A stretch of 64,000 nucleotides of DNA from Lysinibacillus parviboronicapiens (GTDB lineage: Bacteria; Bacillota; Bacilli; Bacillales_A; Planococcaceae), in NCBI RefSeq assembly GCF_003049575.1, contig NZ_PYWI01000002.1, positions 310,001-374,000 of the forward strand. The letters are read 5' to 3'. Shown here piece after piece: positions 17,525 to 27,753 of the stretch. Below the pieces are notes generated by a model. It was not told where the DNA came from and searched no databases. It saw only the letters and a list, made by a program, of their open reading frames with translations. The position numbers were made by a program, and so were the translations under genes. Every line of letters starts with the position of its first letter. Within the stretch, counting starts at the first letter, position 1.

Positions 17525-18814
17525 ATGTCAGCAAAATGGGAAAAACAAGAAGGTAATATCGGTACTCTTACAATTGAAGTACCAGCTGCAGCAGTAGACG
17601 CAGCAATGGACCAAGCGTTCAAAAAAGTTGTAAAACAAATTAACGTACCAGGTTTCCGTAAAGGTAAAATGCCTCGTAAAATGTTTGAACAACGTTTCGG
17701 TATCGAATCTTTATACCAAGATGCATTAGAAATCATCGTACCAGATTCATATGCGAAAGCAATCGATGAAGCGGCTATTATGCCAGTTGACTATCCAGAA
17801 ATCTCTGGCACAGAAAACTTCGTACATGGTCAAGATTTCACTTTCACTGCACAAGTAACTGTGAAACCAGAACCAAAACTTGGTGACTATAAAGGTCTAG
17901 AAGTAGCAAAACTTCCAGTTGAAGTAACTGACGAAGAAGTAGAAGCACAAATCACAGAACAACTAGCACGTAAAGCTGAACTTGAAATTAAAGAAGACGA
18001 AGCGATTGTTGAAGGCGATACAGCTGTTATCGACTTTGAAGGTTTTGTAGGCGAAGAAGCTTTTGAAGGTGGTAAAGGGGAAGACTATCCACTAGAAATC
18101 GGTTCAGGTTCTTTCATCCCAGGTTTTGAAGAGCAAGTTGTAGGTTTAAAAGCTGGCGAAGCGAAAGACGTAGTCGTTACTTTCCCAGAAGAATACCATG
18201 CTGAAGAACTAGCTGGTAAAGAAGCTACTTTCAAAGTAACTGTAAAAGAAGTAAAAACAAAAGTTCTTCCAGAACTAAACGATGAGTTCGCGAAAGAATT
18301 AGATCCAGAAGTAGAAGGCGTAGAAGCATTACGTGCTAAAATTAAAGAAACAACTGCTACACAAAAACAAGCAGAATCAGATGCTGCACTACGTGATGAA
18401 TTAGTGGAAAAAGCGGCAGAAAATGCTGAGTTTGAAGTACCAGCTGGTATGGTTAACTCTGAAACTGATCGTATGCTACAAGAGTTTGGCCAACGTTTAC
18501 AAACACAAGGTATGAACTTAGACCTTTATTACCAATTCTCTGGTCAAACAGAAGAAGATTTACGTGGTCAAATGAAAGAAGAAGCTGAAAGCCGTGTACG
18601 TGTTTCGTTAACACTTGAAGCTATCGCAGAAGCTGAAAAAATTGAAGCTACTGAAGCTGACATTGAAGCAGAATTAGAAAAAATGGCTGCTCAATTCAAC
18701 ATGACTAAAGAACAAATTACTGGCGCTTTAGGCGGTACTGCAGTTCTTGAAAATGACATTAAAATTCAAAAAACAGTTGAATTTTTAGTAGAAAACGCTA
18801 AAATTACGGAATAA
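17525..18814 (+). CDS. tig: trigger factor (ribosome-bound chaperone, prolyl isomerase)
   Basis: A 429-residue protein, normal length for the family, with the three classical parts: an N-terminal ribosome-binding domain with the signature [20 protein letters not shown] (about residues 40-58), an FKBP-type prolyl isomerase domain ([20 protein letters not shown] at about 160-180, ending [15 protein letters not shown]), and a long helical C-terminal chaperone domain. It meets nascent chains at the ribosome exit. GGAGGT lies before the ATG. It has its own promoter and terminator; clpX follows in the usual order. Confidence 0.97.
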   Translation: MSAKWEKQEGNIGTLTIEVPAAAVDAAMDQAFKKVVKQINVPGFRKGKMPRKMFEQRFGIESLYQDALEIIVPDSYAKAIDEAAIMPVDYPEISGTENFVHGQDFTFTAQVTVKPEPKLGDYKGLEVAKLPVEVTDEEVEAQITEQLARKAELEIKEDEAIVEGDTAVIDFEGFVGEEAFEGGKGEDYPLEIGSGSFIPGFEEQVVGLKAGEAKDVVVTFPEEYHAEELAGKEATFKVTVKEVKTKVLPELNDEFAKELDPEVEGVEALRAKIKETTATQKQAESDAALRDELVEKAAENAEFEVPAGMVNSETDRMLQEFGQRLQTQGMNLDLYYQFSGQTEEDLRGQMKEEAESRVRVSLTLEAIAEAEKIEATEADIEAELEKMAAQFNMTKEQITGALGGTAVLENDIKIQKTVEFLVENAKITE

Positions 18815-18845
18815 GATTTTTGTAACTAGATAGCAAATTTATAAG

Positions 18846-18880
18846 AAAACAAGGTACGGCATTTTACCGTGCCTTGTTTT
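18846..18880 (+). terminator. tig terminator
   Basis: AAACAAGGTACGG pairs with CCGTGCCTTGTTT around ATTTTA and is followed by T-rich sequence. Confidence 0.85.
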
Positions 18881-19024
18881 ATAACACATATATTTTAGGT
18901 CTACGCTAAGCTTCTTCTATTTCTTTTTTAGAATCTTCATAATTTTATGTTAGGAAAAGTAAGAAGCCTTAGCACTTTTCTTATACATAGTATTGTTGTT
19001 TGACTTATCACACGATGCTAAATT

Positions 19025-19193
19025 TTAACTTCATTCAGCAGATGTTCTCGAAGCGGATTGTATACACAAAGTTGTATGTGCTAAAAACGTTTAAACTAAG
19101 AGACAAGATTGTCCACCCACTTTTAGTGGAAATAGACATCAAAGGGTTTTTCCGTGCAATGATGAATAACAAACCCCTGCTGAATGAAGTTAA
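19025..19193. repeat. 169-bp segment bounded by a perfect 17-bp inverted repeat
   Basis: TTAACTTCATTCAGCAG at 19025-19041 and its exact complement at 19177-19193 enclose 135 bases in the tig-clpX gap (18881-19350). The terminal inverted repeats and length resemble a miniature inverted-repeat element; I see no clear target duplication beside the ends. A 78-codon open frame covers it but has no ribosome site. A second imperfect inverted repeat (GCTAAGCTTCTT and AAGAAGCCTTAGC) lies at about 18905-18985. Confidence 0.45.
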
Positions 19194-19350
19194 GCCACTA
19201 GCGGATATTACGGGTTTTGAAGGGTGTTATTTTTAAATGTTAGCTTAATTTTACACGGTGAAGGTTAACTAGTTGTGATTTAGCAAGTCAAAGCACGATT
19301 CAAAATATGGACGTAATTATGCAGAAGCGTAATTGATGCAGTCAATTTAT

Positions 19351-19379
19351 TTGATAATGATTCAATAATCTTGTAAGAT
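19351..19379 (+). promoter_or_regulatory. sigma-A promoter for clpX
   Basis: TTGATA at 19351 and TAAGAT at 19374 with a 17-base spacer, 27 bases before the clpX start codon. Confidence 0.55.
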
Positions 19380-19405
19380 TGTTGCTTGAATAGGGGTGAA
19401 ACATA

Positions 19406-20677
19406 TTGTTCAAATTTAATGATGAAAAAGGCAATTTAAAATGCTCATTTTGTGGAAAGCCACAAGAACAGGTGCGTAAACTAGTTGCAGGGCCTGGAGT
19501 TTATATTTGTGATGAATGTATCGAGCTTTGTTCAGAAATCGTTGTAGAGGAACTAGGTGTTGAGGAAGAGATTGAATTCCAAGATATTCCAAAACCAAAA
19601 GAAATCTTATCGATTTTAAATGAGTATGTAATTGGACAAGAGCGTGCTAAAAAAGCCTTAGCGGTTGCGGTTTATAATCACTACAAACGTATCAATACAA
19701 ATAGTAAAATTGATGATGTAGAATTAGCAAAATCGAACATTGTGTTAATCGGCCCAACTGGTAGCGGTAAAACATTGTTAGCTCAAACATTAGCGCGTAT
19801 ATTAAACGTTCCTTTCGCAATTGCGGATGCTACTTCTCTAACAGAAGCTGGTTATGTAGGTGAGGACGTAGAAAATATTTTATTAAAATTAATCCAATCT
19901 GCAGACTATGATATTGAACGTGCAGAAAAAGGCATTATTTATATCGATGAAATCGATAAAGTTGCTCGTAAATCAGAAAACCCATCAATTACCCGTGACG
20001 TTTCTGGTGAAGGTGTTCAACAAGCACTTCTGAAAATTTTAGAAGGAACTGTTGCAAGTGTGCCACCACAAGGCGGACGTAAGCATCCACACCAAGAATT
20101 TTTACAGATTGATACAACAAATATTTTATTCATCGTAGGTGGAGCATTTGATGGTATTGAATCTATTATCAAGCGCCGTCAAGGTGAGAAAATAATTGGC
20201 TTCGGTTCAGATCCAAATAAAGTAGAAGTGGATGAAGGTTCACTAATGTCGAAGCTGATTCCAGAGGATTTACTGAAATTTGGTCTTATTCCGGAATTCA
20301 TTGGTCGTTTGCCAGTACTTGCGAGTCTTGAACAATTAAACGAGTCTGCGCTTGTGCAAATTTTAACCGAGCCAAAAAATGCGCTAGCGAAGCAATATCA
20401 AAAAATGCTTGAGCTAGATGGTGTTGAGCTTGAGTTTGATGAAGGTGCCCTTTCAGAAATTGCCAAAGAAGCAATAGAACGTAAAACAGGTGCACGTGGT
20501 CTTCGTTCAATTATTGAGTCAACAATGCTAGAAGTAATGTACGAACTACCATCACGTGATGACGTGAAAAAATGTATCATTACAGCAAAAACAATTACGG
20601 ATAAAGAAAAACCGAAATTGCTTCTTGAAGATGGCACTGAACTCGATGAAGGTAGCGACACAAAAACTTCAGCATAA
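19406..20677 (+). CDS. clpX: ATP-dependent Clp protease ATP-binding subunit ClpX
   Basis: A 423-residue AAA+ unfoldase that delivers substrates to ClpP. An N-terminal C4 zinc-binding domain (Cys13, Cys16, Cys35, Cys38) binds substrates and adaptors. The AAA+ core has Walker A GPTGSGKT, Walker [10 protein letters not shown], and the pore/sensor region with [31 protein letters not shown] and the C-terminal GARGLRSI complete the family pattern. TTG start with AGGGGTGA upstream. It has its own promoter and a terminator, so it is probably transcribed apart from lon. Confidence 0.97.
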   Translation: MFKFNDEKGNLKCSFCGKPQEQVRKLVAGPGVYICDECIELCSEIVVEELGVEEEIEFQDIPKPKEILSILNEYVIGQERAKKALAVAVYNHYKRINTNSKIDDVELAKSNIVLIGPTGSGKTLLAQTLARILNVPFAIADATSLTEAGYVGEDVENILLKLIQSADYDIERAEKGIIYIDEIDKVARKSENPSITRDVSGEGVQQALLKILEGTVASVPPQGGRKHPHQEFLQIDTTNILFIVGGAFDGIESIIKRRQGEKIIGFGSDPNKVEVDEGSLMSKLIPEDLLKFGLIPEFIGRLPVLASLEQLNESALVQILTEPKNALAKQYQKMLELDGVELEFDEGALSEIAKEAIERKTGARGLRSIIESTMLEVMYELPSRDDVKKCIITAKTITDKEKPKLLLEDGTELDEGSDTKTSA

Positions 20678-20721
20678 TGAACAGACTTGGCTGTCTATTG
20701 TTATGGGATAAAGAGTAACTT

Positions 20722-20771
20722 AGCTGACTTCGATTGTGCAATATTCGCACATATCGACAGTCAGCTTTTTA
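20722..20771 (+). terminator. clpX terminator
   Basis: A long hairpin: AGCTGACT and AGTCAGCT outer arms, TCGAT/ATCGA and TGTGC/GCACA inner arms, then TTTTTA. Confidence 0.8.
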
Positions 20772-20902
20772 TTCATACATAAAGCCAACTGTAAATAGAT
20801 GAAATTTTTGGCTCGTTTGATTAGATAGTGTGAATCCATTATTTAGACACATACTAGTAGCGCGGGATTGTAAACAAAATTTTGACGGAGGTGAATACCC
20901 GC

Positions 20903-23227
20903 ATGGTGACAATACAAAAAACAACAAATGTACCATTATTGCCTTTACGTGGACTTTTAGTATACCCCTCAATGGTGTTACATATTGATGTGGGTAGAAA
21001 TCGTTCTGTAGCAGCGCTGGAACAAGCGATGTTAGAGGACCAATTGATTTTATTGGTAACACAAAAAGAAATGCATGATGAACAGCCGGAAGAACAAGAT
21101 TTATATGCAGTTGGTACGATGGCATATGTAAAGCAAATGCTAAAATTACCGAATGGAACACTCCGTATTTTAGTGGAAGGTGTAGCACGCGCAACATGGT
21201 CGAACTACCAAGCGTTAGAAAAATATACTGTTGTTGATATCGATGTCAAGGAAGAAACTGCTGATAAAGATGTTGAAACACAGGCTTTAATGCGTACGTT
21301 GTTAACGTATTTCGAAAGATACGCGAAATCCTCCAATAAAATTACGACAGAAACAATTAATACAGTTACTGATATTGAAGAGCCAGGCCGTTTAGCAGAC
21401 ATTATTGCGTCACATTTGCCATTTAAAATTGCAGATAAACAGGAAGTATTAGAAATGCTAACCGTAAAAAAGCGTTTAGATCATTTAATAATACGCCTGC
21501 ATGATGAACAAGAAGTGCTGGATTTAGAAAAGAAAATTAATACAAAAGTGAAGCAATCTATGGAGCGAACGCAAAAAGAATATTACCTACGTGAACAAAT
21601 GAAAGCTATTCAAACAGAGCTTGGGGATCGCGAAGGAAAAACAGGCGAGGTTGCAGAATTACGCAAACGTATTGATGAAACTGGTATGCCAGAATCGACA
21701 AAAGAAGTAGTACTTAAAGAACTCGATCGTTATGAAAAACTTCCGGGAGCAAGTGCTGAAAGTGGCGTTATTCGTAATTACATTGATTGGGTAGTTTCGT
21801 TACCGTGGACAAAGGCAACTGAGGACCGCATGAATATTGCTCATGCTGAAGAAATTTTAAATCGAGATCACGATGGTTTAGAAAAAGTAAAAGAACGTGT
21901 ACTTGAATATTTGGCGGTTCGACAGTTAAGAAACTCATTACGCGGACCAATTTTATGTTTAGCTGGACCTCCTGGTGTTGGTAAAACCTCTTTAGCACGT
22001 TCAATTGCCGAGAGCCTAGATCGTAAATTTATTCGAATTTCATTAGGTGGCGTTCGTGATGAATCAGAAATTCGTGGGCATCGACGCACTTATGTAGGTG
22101 CCATGCCAGGCCGTATTATTCAAGGCATGAAAAAAGCTGGTACTATTAATCCGGTTTTCTTATTGGATGAAATTGATAAAATGTCTAATGATTTCAGAGG
22201 AGATCCTGCAGCCGCAATGTTGGAAGTTCTAGACCCTGCACAAAATAATACATTTAGCGATCACTACATCGAAGAACCTTATGATTTATCGAACGTGTTA
22301 TTTATTGCAACGGCCAATGATTTGAGCACAATTCCTGCACCATTACTAGATCGTATGGAAATCATTTCGATTGCAGGCTATACAGAAATTGAAAAAGCAC
22401 AAATCACAAAAAATCATTTAATTCCTAAACAATTAAAAGAACATGGTCTGAAGAAAACACAAGTTGTTCTAAAAGATGAGGCTGTGCTAGATATTATTCG
22501 TTATTATACACGTGAAGCAGGGGTTCGTGGTTTGGAACGTCAAATTGCGACACTTTGCCGTAAAATCGCAAAAATTATTGTTTCTGGCGAAAAAAAACGT
22601 GTGACGGTAAGTTCAAAATCCTTAGAGGATTTACTTGGAAAGCATCGTTTCCGTTATGGACAAGCTGAGAAAGAAAACCAGGTCGGAGTGGCAACTGGAC
22701 TTGCGTATACTACTGTTGGTGGGGATACGCTACAAATTGAGGTTTCATTAACTCCTGGCAAGGGCAAAATACAGCTGACAGGGAAGCTTGGAGATGTCAT
22801 GAAGGAATCAGCGCAAACAGCCCTATCCTATGTACGTACGAAAATGGAGGATCTTGGAGTGGATGCAGAATATTTTGAAACGCATGATATTCATATTCAC
22901 GTACCTGAAGGCGCAGTGCCAAAAGATGGACCTTCTGCTGGCATTACAATGGCTACAGCGATTGTCTCTGCGATTTTACACCGCCCAATTCGTCGTGAAG
23001 TTGGTATGACTGGTGAAATTACGCTGCGTGGTCGTGTGCTACCAATCGGTGGCTTGAAAGAAAAAACGCTCAGTGCCCATCGAGCAGGACTAACGACAAT
23101 TATCTGCCCGCAAGATAATGAGCGGGATATTGAAGATATTCCTGAAAGTGTGCGTGAGCAACTTACATTTAAACTAGTGTCGTCTGCTGATGAAGTATTA
23201 GCATATGCACTGGACGGAGGTTTTTAA
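20903..23227 (+). CDS. lon: ATP-dependent protease LonA
   Basis: A 774-residue Lon protease with the standard order: N-terminal substrate-binding domain ([20 protein letters not shown] at the start), central coiled helices, AAA+ domain with GPPGVGKT and VFLLDEIDK, then the protease domain with the Ser-Lys dyad in [15 protein letters not shown] and [14 protein letters not shown]. It degrades misfolded and regulatory proteins. ATG 20903 follows GGAGGTGA by about 11 bases. No lonB lies between clpX and this gene, unlike B. subtilis. The engB ribosome site sits inside its last codons. Confidence 0.97.
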   Translation: MVTIQKTTNVPLLPLRGLLVYPSMVLHIDVGRNRSVAALEQAMLEDQLILLVTQKEMHDEQPEEQDLYAVGTMAYVKQMLKLPNGTLRILVEGVARATWSNYQALEKYTVVDIDVKEETADKDVETQALMRTLLTYFERYAKSSNKITTETINTVTDIEEPGRLADIIASHLPFKIADKQEVLEMLTVKKRLDHLIIRLHDEQEVLDLEKKINTKVKQSMERTQKEYYLREQMKAIQTELGDREGKTGEVAELRKRIDETGMPESTKEVVLKELDRYEKLPGASAESGVIRNYIDWVVSLPWTKATEDRMNIAHAEEILNRDHDGLEKVKERVLEYLAVRQLRNSLRGPILCLAGPPGVGKTSLARSIAESLDRKFIRISLGGVRDESEIRGHRRTYVGAMPGRIIQGMKKAGTINPVFLLDEIDKMSNDFRGDPAAAMLEVLDPAQNNTFSDHYIEEPYDLSNVLFIATANDLSTIPAPLLDRMEIISIAGYTEIEKAQITKNHLIPKQLKEHGLKKTQVVLKDEAVLDIIRYYTREAGVRGLERQIATLCRKIAKIIVSGEKKRVTVSSKSLEDLLGKHRFRYGQAEKENQVGVATGLAYTTVGGDTLQIEVSLTPGKGKIQLTGKLGDVMKESAQTALSYVRTKMEDLGVDAEYFETHDIHIHVPEGAVPKDGPSAGITMATAIVSAILHRPIRREVGMTGEITLRGRVLPIGGLKEKTLSAHRAGLTTIICPQDNERDIEDIPESVREQLTFKLVSSADEVLAYALDGGF

Positions 23228-23231
23228 AGAA

Positions 23232-23813
23232 ATGAAAGTCCATAACGTCGAAATGGTCATAAGTGCAGTAAGACCAGACCAATATCCAGAAGATGGACTG
23301 CCAGAATTTGCATTAGCAGGTCGTTCCAATGTTGGGAAATCATCATTTATCAATCGCATGATTGGTCGTAAAGCATTAGCACGTATCTCTTCTAAACCGG
23401 GGAAAACACAAACGCTAAACTTTTATAAAATCGAGGAGCAACTCTTTTTCGTCGATGTTCCAGGCTATGGCTATGCGAAAGTATCCAAAACTGAGCGTGA
23501 AGCATGGGGGAAAATGATTGAGCGCTATATTACTGGGCGTGAGGAATTAAAAGCAGTTGTTCAAATTGTTGATTTACGTCATCCGCCAACTGCTGATGAT
23601 TGTATGATGTATGATTTCTTGAAGCATTACAATATCCCGTGTATTGTGATTGCTACGAAGGCAGATAAAATTCCAAAAGGTAAATGGGATAAACATAAGA
23701 AAGTTGTCAAGGAAACCCTCGATATGGATAGAAATGATCCTTTAGTTGTGTTCTCTTCTGAAAAAGGAATCGGATTTGAAGAAGCTTGGCATCTTATCGA
23801 AAAAAAAATGTAA
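23232..23813 (+). CDS. engB: ribosome biogenesis GTP-binding protein EngB/YsxC
   Basis: A 193-residue TRAFAC GTPase, needed for assembly of the large ribosomal subunit. G1 is [11 protein letters not shown]2 lies in [12 protein letters not shown]3 is [11 protein letters not shown]4 is TKADK and G5 [10 protein letters not shown]. The start is ATG 23232; the GGAGG at 23216 lies in the last codons of lon, so the two genes are probably co-transcribed and coupled. A terminator follows directly. Confidence 0.97.
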   Translation: MKVHNVEMVISAVRPDQYPEDGLPEFALAGRSNVGKSSFINRMIGRKALARISSKPGKTQTLNFYKIEEQLFFVDVPGYGYAKVSKTEREAWGKMIERYITGREELKAVVQIVDLRHPPTADDCMMYDFLKHYNIPCIVIATKADKIPKGKWDKHKKVVKETLDMDRNDPLVVFSSEKGIGFEEAWHLIEKKM

Positions 23814-23814
23814 T

Positions 23815-23862
23815 AAAAAAACATCTATTGCGTCTAAGGTTTAGGACAGTAGATGTTTTTTA
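23815..23862 (+). terminator. lon-engB terminator
   Basis: AAAAAACATCTATTG and AGTAGATGTTTTTT flank a 17-base loop, with A/T runs on both sides. Confidence 0.75.
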
Positions 23863-24051
23863 TTTGTCTTCGTATTAACGATTGCTTTAACAAAGATTTG
23901 CAGATTTTACATATGCAAATGTAGCGTTAATTTCTTTGCACTAGAGACAAGTCCTTTTATTTGTGATGCAGTATGAAAATTGGTAGAAATACGGGGAAAT
24001 GACTTGATGAACGAAAACTTTATCCGATAAATTAGATAGGAGGTGGACTAA

Positions 24052-24225
24052 ATGGATATTGCAGCTTTATCTATCGCAATGAATCAAGCAAGTCTAATGC
24101 AAAACGTATCTTTAGCAGTGACAAAACAAGCAATGGATATGCAACAACAAAATACCGAGCAGTTAGTAGAAATGTTAGATGCTCCACATCCAACAGCCGG
24201 ACATACAATTGACATTCAAGTATGA
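24052..24225 (+). CDS. YjfB-like putative motility protein
   Basis: A 57-residue acidic, Met/Gln-rich protein, MDIAALSIAMNQASLMQNVS and onward, ending AGHTIDIQV. The pattern fits the YjfB family of short putative motility-associated proteins (N-terminal helix with MDIxxxS, A and Q rich). It is helical with no signal peptide. A strong AGGAGGTGG lies before the ATG and a terminator follows, so it is a single gene. The link to motility rests on the family name only; no flagellar genes are near. Confidence 0.7.
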   Translation: MDIAALSIAMNQASLMQNVSLAVTKQAMDMQQQNTEQLVEMLDAPHPTAGHTIDIQV

Positions 24226-24232
24226 TAATGGC

Positions 24233-24260
24233 GAGGTAGCTTGAATTTGGAAGCTACCTC
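24233..24260 (+). terminator. terminator after the yjfB-like gene
   Basis: GAGGTAGCTT and AAGCTACCTC, a perfect 10-bp stem with an 8-base loop, followed by TGTCTTT. Confidence 0.7.
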
Positions 24261-24388
24261 TGTCTTTATGTCTAATAGTAATTTCGAAATTAAATAGAAT
24301 AGTGTTAAAATGAAACTTTTTCAATAAGAAAAACTACCAATAATACGATATACTATTCATAAATAACAAATTTTTAAGGAGGCGGGAA

Positions 24389-26044
24389 TTGTTGAAGAAG
24401 ATTCCATACATATTTATGATTTTGTTACTACTTGCTCTTGGGCTTCCATCAGGACAAACTGCACAAGCTGCACAGTTAGTAACAGGGACCTTCGTGGATG
24501 TGACATATTCTGAATATGCGAATACCAACGGAGAAATAGAAAAGGCACTAAGTAAAATTACGTTGCAAAATGCGAACGGTAGAACAGTAACGTACAACAT
24601 TAATAATAATACTCGCCTGTATATTAATAACACGGAAACTTCTATTGAGGGCTTTAAGATGGGCATGAAAGTAGAAGCAGAAGTCTCACTTCGTAATGTC
24701 GTGGAGCTTCGAGGTACTTCCAATACTTCAGAAGAAACGACAACAGTTGTACAAAATGCTACAACTATTGCTGGAGTAGTAACAAGCATTGATCCTAATG
24801 GCATGTTCATAATGGTGAAGCCAGACATTGGCCAAGAAACAACGTACTATATTAACAAGGATACAAGCTATCAAAAAAACTCATCGTCTGTTGATATTAG
24901 TGCAATGTATGTAGGCGATCGAGTAAAGCTGAGTCTTAAAAACACAAGTACCTCAATCGTAACAAAAGTAAATATTAGTGAGTCTGGTACTTTAGTAGAA
25001 AATCTTTATAAAGGCGAAATACAGGCAGTTAATGCTAACGCAAATAAACTGACTGTAAAAAATCAGCATGCCTTTGTGAACTGGCAATTTGGGGCACAGA
25101 CAACAACTGCTTTAACAACGATGAATTTTACTTCAAAAGTACCGATTTACGTAGGTAATACTAAAATTGAAAAAGGTCAATTGAAAAACTACATTGGCAG
25201 TGAAGCGTATTATGCAACTGTTAAGCAGTTTGGCAAAGAAGTTATAGAAAAAATTGTGCTGTTAAAAAACAATGAACGCACTTACTATGAACCGATGCTT
25301 GCTGTTGATACAAACTATCAATTCTTAAAGCTAAAAACAGCCGGCACAATGTACTTCCATGACGGAACAATTTTGATTCGTAATAATCGTTTAATCGAAC
25401 CAACAGGATTATTAGCTTACGGGACTGCGTTTGTTATTTCCGACGGTGCTGCTCGCGACCACTATGCACAGGTTGTACAAGTGACAAGTGATAGCTTTAT
25501 GTCACCAAACTTAGCAACGCACGATTTATACTATGGTCGATTATCTCAAGCAGATGGCTATTTAATCGAAATTGATGATGCAATAAAAATTGAGTCGAAT
25601 GTCTTTAAGGATACAGATAAAGTAGTACTGTCAGTTAGCAATACGACAAAGGCAAAGGTTGATGATGGTAATAAAACATACACTGTTATGCCGGATATTG
25701 AGCTTTATTTATCTGAAGGGGATTATGGTTACTTCTATGTAAAAGATGGCCATGTTCAAGCTCTTCATATTTTAGACAATGCAAAACCGGTGGCACCGTT
25801 AATGCTTGCAGGTAAGCTGCAATCGGTTAAATCAACTTATCCAGCCGTTATCAATGTGAAGAGTGTTAGTCAATGGCAGAATGGTCGTTGGTATGAGGCT
25901 GGTGAAATGATTGATATGAATATAGACCAAGCTACACTAATCAAAGCAGGTAAAGTCATTCAACCTTCGGATTTAAAACCTTCCGATCGTTTAGTTGTAT
26001 TATCTGATCGATTTGTCAAAGCGCATTTCATTTTAGTTGATTAA
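24389..26044 (+). CDS. secreted beta-rich protein of unknown function
   Basis: A 551-residue exported protein: a signal peptide (hydrophobic MILLLLALGLPSG, cleavage likely near TAQAAQ), then a chain of short beta domains with recurring patterns such as GTFVDV/GVVTSI/GEIQAV followed by a G-x-F-x-V or N-x-L-T-V strand and Y-I-N or Y-V-G turn, about 90 residues apart. This suggests repeated small beta-barrels, but I do not recognise a named family. No SLH repeat or LPxTG is present. The start is one of two tandem TTG codons after AAGGAGG. It lies just upstream of two SLH-protein genes and probably works at the same surface. Confidence 0.65.
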   Translation: MLKKIPYIFMILLLLALGLPSGQTAQAAQLVTGTFVDVTYSEYANTNGEIEKALSKITLQNANGRTVTYNINNNTRLYINNTETSIEGFKMGMKVEAEVSLRNVVELRGTSNTSEETTTVVQNATTIAGVVTSIDPNGMFIMVKPDIGQETTYYINKDTSYQKNSSSVDISAMYVGDRVKLSLKNTSTSIVTKVNISESGTLVENLYKGEIQAVNANANKLTVKNQHAFVNWQFGAQTTTALTTMNFTSKVPIYVGNTKIEKGQLKNYIGSEAYYATVKQFGKEVIEKIVLLKNNERTYYEPMLAVDTNYQFLKLKTAGTMYFHDGTILIRNNRLIEPTGLLAYGTAFVISDGAARDHYAQVVQVTSDSFMSPNLATHDLYYGRLSQADGYLIEIDDAIKIESNVFKDTDKVVLSVSNTTKAKVDDGNKTYTVMPDIELYLSEGDYGYFYVKDGHVQALHILDNAKPVAPLMLAGKLQSVKSTYPAVINVKSVSQWQNGRWYEAGEMIDMNIDQATLIKAGKVIQPSDLKPSDRLVVLSDRFVKAHFILVD

Positions 26045-26103
26045 TAAAGTTAGAGAGTTGCTTTATAGGTAAATTTAGAAGCCGTAATTTAATCTCTCGT
26101 AAA

Positions 26104-26226
26104 TGATTTAGAAAAGACAAAGAATCTGCGCAACTCCTGAGGGAAAGTAAGCCAAGCAAGAAGCGGCTGTAGTGGATTGCAACTTACCCCGCAGCATGTG
26201 AGCAGGTTCTTGTCTTTTATGTATGT
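26104..26226. repeat. structured intergenic repeat (degenerate)
   Basis: AAAAGACAAAGAATCTGC and GCAGGTTCTTGTCTTTT form a long imperfect stem around sequence with ACTCCTGAGGGAAAG and CCGCAGCATGTGAGCAG blocks. It resembles palindromic intergenic repeats common in this group and may also act as terminator for the gene at 24389. Confidence 0.5.
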
Positions 26227-26284
26227 ACTAGACTTATAAGAAAAGCCACATCTAGGCATTTTAGAAAAGAGGGACAAAAAACGA

Positions 26285-27736
26285 ATGCGAAATCATATAT
26301 CGAAGATAGTGTTAGCATTTCTTGTAGTATTCGTTATTGTGGCGAATATCTCAGTAGATGTTTCTGCTGCATCAGCAGAAACGACGGGTGCTGTAAAAAA
26401 TGAATATACATATGAAGAAGCTGTGTTCATTACAGGAACACCTATCGTATTTAAAGGTACTAGTAAAGACATCAAAATTACCCAAAAAGAAACAAAAGGA
26501 AAATTAACAGAAACGTATAGCTTAAAATTAACAGCAAGCACGGGTGCTACACTGACTCGAAATATTGCTTACGAATCAGATGTTGTAGATTATGCAACGA
26601 TTGGCCAAAAGACATCGAATGGCATTGTAAAAAAATACTCTGAGAAAATAGTTGTAGGTAATATAACTTATACATTGGTAGACTTCCAATTCTCCCAAGG
26701 AACAGTGACAGATAATCGTGCAGCCTCTGATTATTTTTCAGGGAATGTAATTTCAAGAAAAACTTACGCATATCAAACCGGAAGTGGAAGAAATGCCAAA
26801 AAAAATACGGTAACAGTGGATACTGATAGTCGTCACGTCGGCTATGAAAACTTCTGGGGTGCAACAGAAACACAAATTACAGAATCTATTTATTCTTATA
26901 GCAATGGTACGACAAGTCATGTTAAAAATCGTTTATCTACAAGCAAATCTCGTGTCATAAATTATGAGGAAAATCCAGCTAGTCTAGCAAGTTTTGACGG
27001 AGGTTATGCAGTTGTAAGTGAAAAGGATGTTATATCCGAATACACGTATGACTTAGCATCTGGTGCAAAAGGGACAGTTGACCTGGATACAGAATTTATG
27101 CCAACAATTGAACGTTTAATCATTCCTAAATTTCGTGATTTAACGAATCATTATGCGAAAGACGCAATCGATAAATTATATTCTTTAGGTATTTATACAG
27201 ATGCAAGTAATTTCTTCTCACCAAATACACCAATGAAACGTATTGACTTTACGGTTGCAATTGGTAAGGCTGTTGATTTACGTGTAATGGAAGAAAAGAA
27301 ATCCAAGAAAACGACAACAACAAGTGTTTTTAAAGATGTGAAACGAACAGTAAAAGATTACCCATACATTGAATCAGCCGTAAATAAAGGCATTATTAAA
27401 GGTGTAACATCAGATTATTTCAAGCCAGACAACGCATTAACACGTGCACAGGCTGCCGCAATATTCGTACGTGCATTAGGGCTGGAAAACAAAGCTCCAG
27501 ACCCAGGTTATATTACGAAATTTGTTGATGATGCGCAAATTCCAGACTATTCACGTGACGGAATATATATCGTCAATGAATTAGGTTTAATGACAGGTGA
27601 TCCTGTAACAGGTAAGTTTAATCCAAATCAACCGTTAACACGTGCGCAAGCATCTGTTATGCTTGATCGTTTCTTGAATTATTTAGAAAATGACTTAAAA
27701 CAAAACTATCGAGACGATGTATTGTTCTTTAACTAA
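26285..27736 (+). CDS. S-layer-homology (SLH) surface protein
   Basis: A 483-residue exported protein. A signal peptide (about residues 1-30, ending VSAASA) precedes a Thr/Lys-rich beta domain of about 250 residues of unknown role. Three C-terminal SLH repeats follow: FRDLTNHYAKDAIDKLYSLG, FKDVKRTVKDYPYIESAVNK with LTRAQAAAIFVRAL, and FVDDAQIPDYSRDGIYIVNE with LTRAQASVMLDRFL. SLH repeats bind pyruvylated secondary wall polymer and anchor proteins to the wall. It is 17 bases upstream of the next SLH gene, so likely one operon. Confidence 0.88.
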   Translation: MRNHISKIVLAFLVVFVIVANISVDVSAASAETTGAVKNEYTYEEAVFITGTPIVFKGTSKDIKITQKETKGKLTETYSLKLTASTGATLTRNIAYESDVVDYATIGQKTSNGIVKKYSEKIVVGNITYTLVDFQFSQGTVTDNRAASDYFSGNVISRKTYAYQTGSGRNAKKNTVTVDTDSRHVGYENFWGATETQITESIYSYSNGTTSHVKNRLSTSKSRVINYEENPASLASFDGGYAVVSEKDVISEYTYDLASGAKGTVDLDTEFMPTIERLIIPKFRDLTNHYAKDAIDKLYSLGIYTDASNFFSPNTPMKRIDFTVAIGKAVDLRVMEEKKSKKTTTTSVFKDVKRTVKDYPYIESAVNKGIIKGVTSDYFKPDNALTRAQAAAIFVRALGLENKAPDPGYITKFVDDAQIPDYSRDGIYIVNELGLMTGDPVTGKFNPNQPLTRAQASVMLDRFLNYLENDLKQNYRDDVLFFN

Positions 27737-27753
27737 AGAAAGGGCTGAAATGA

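Noticed and set aside
19000-19236. 78-codon open frame between tig and clpX
   Set aside because: It covers the inverted-repeat unit and has no ribosome site; I prefer the repeat explanation.
24004-24031. SigD-like -10 (CCGATAA) before the yjfB-like gene
   Set aside because: No TAAA at the correct distance, and transcription would start at the ribosome site.
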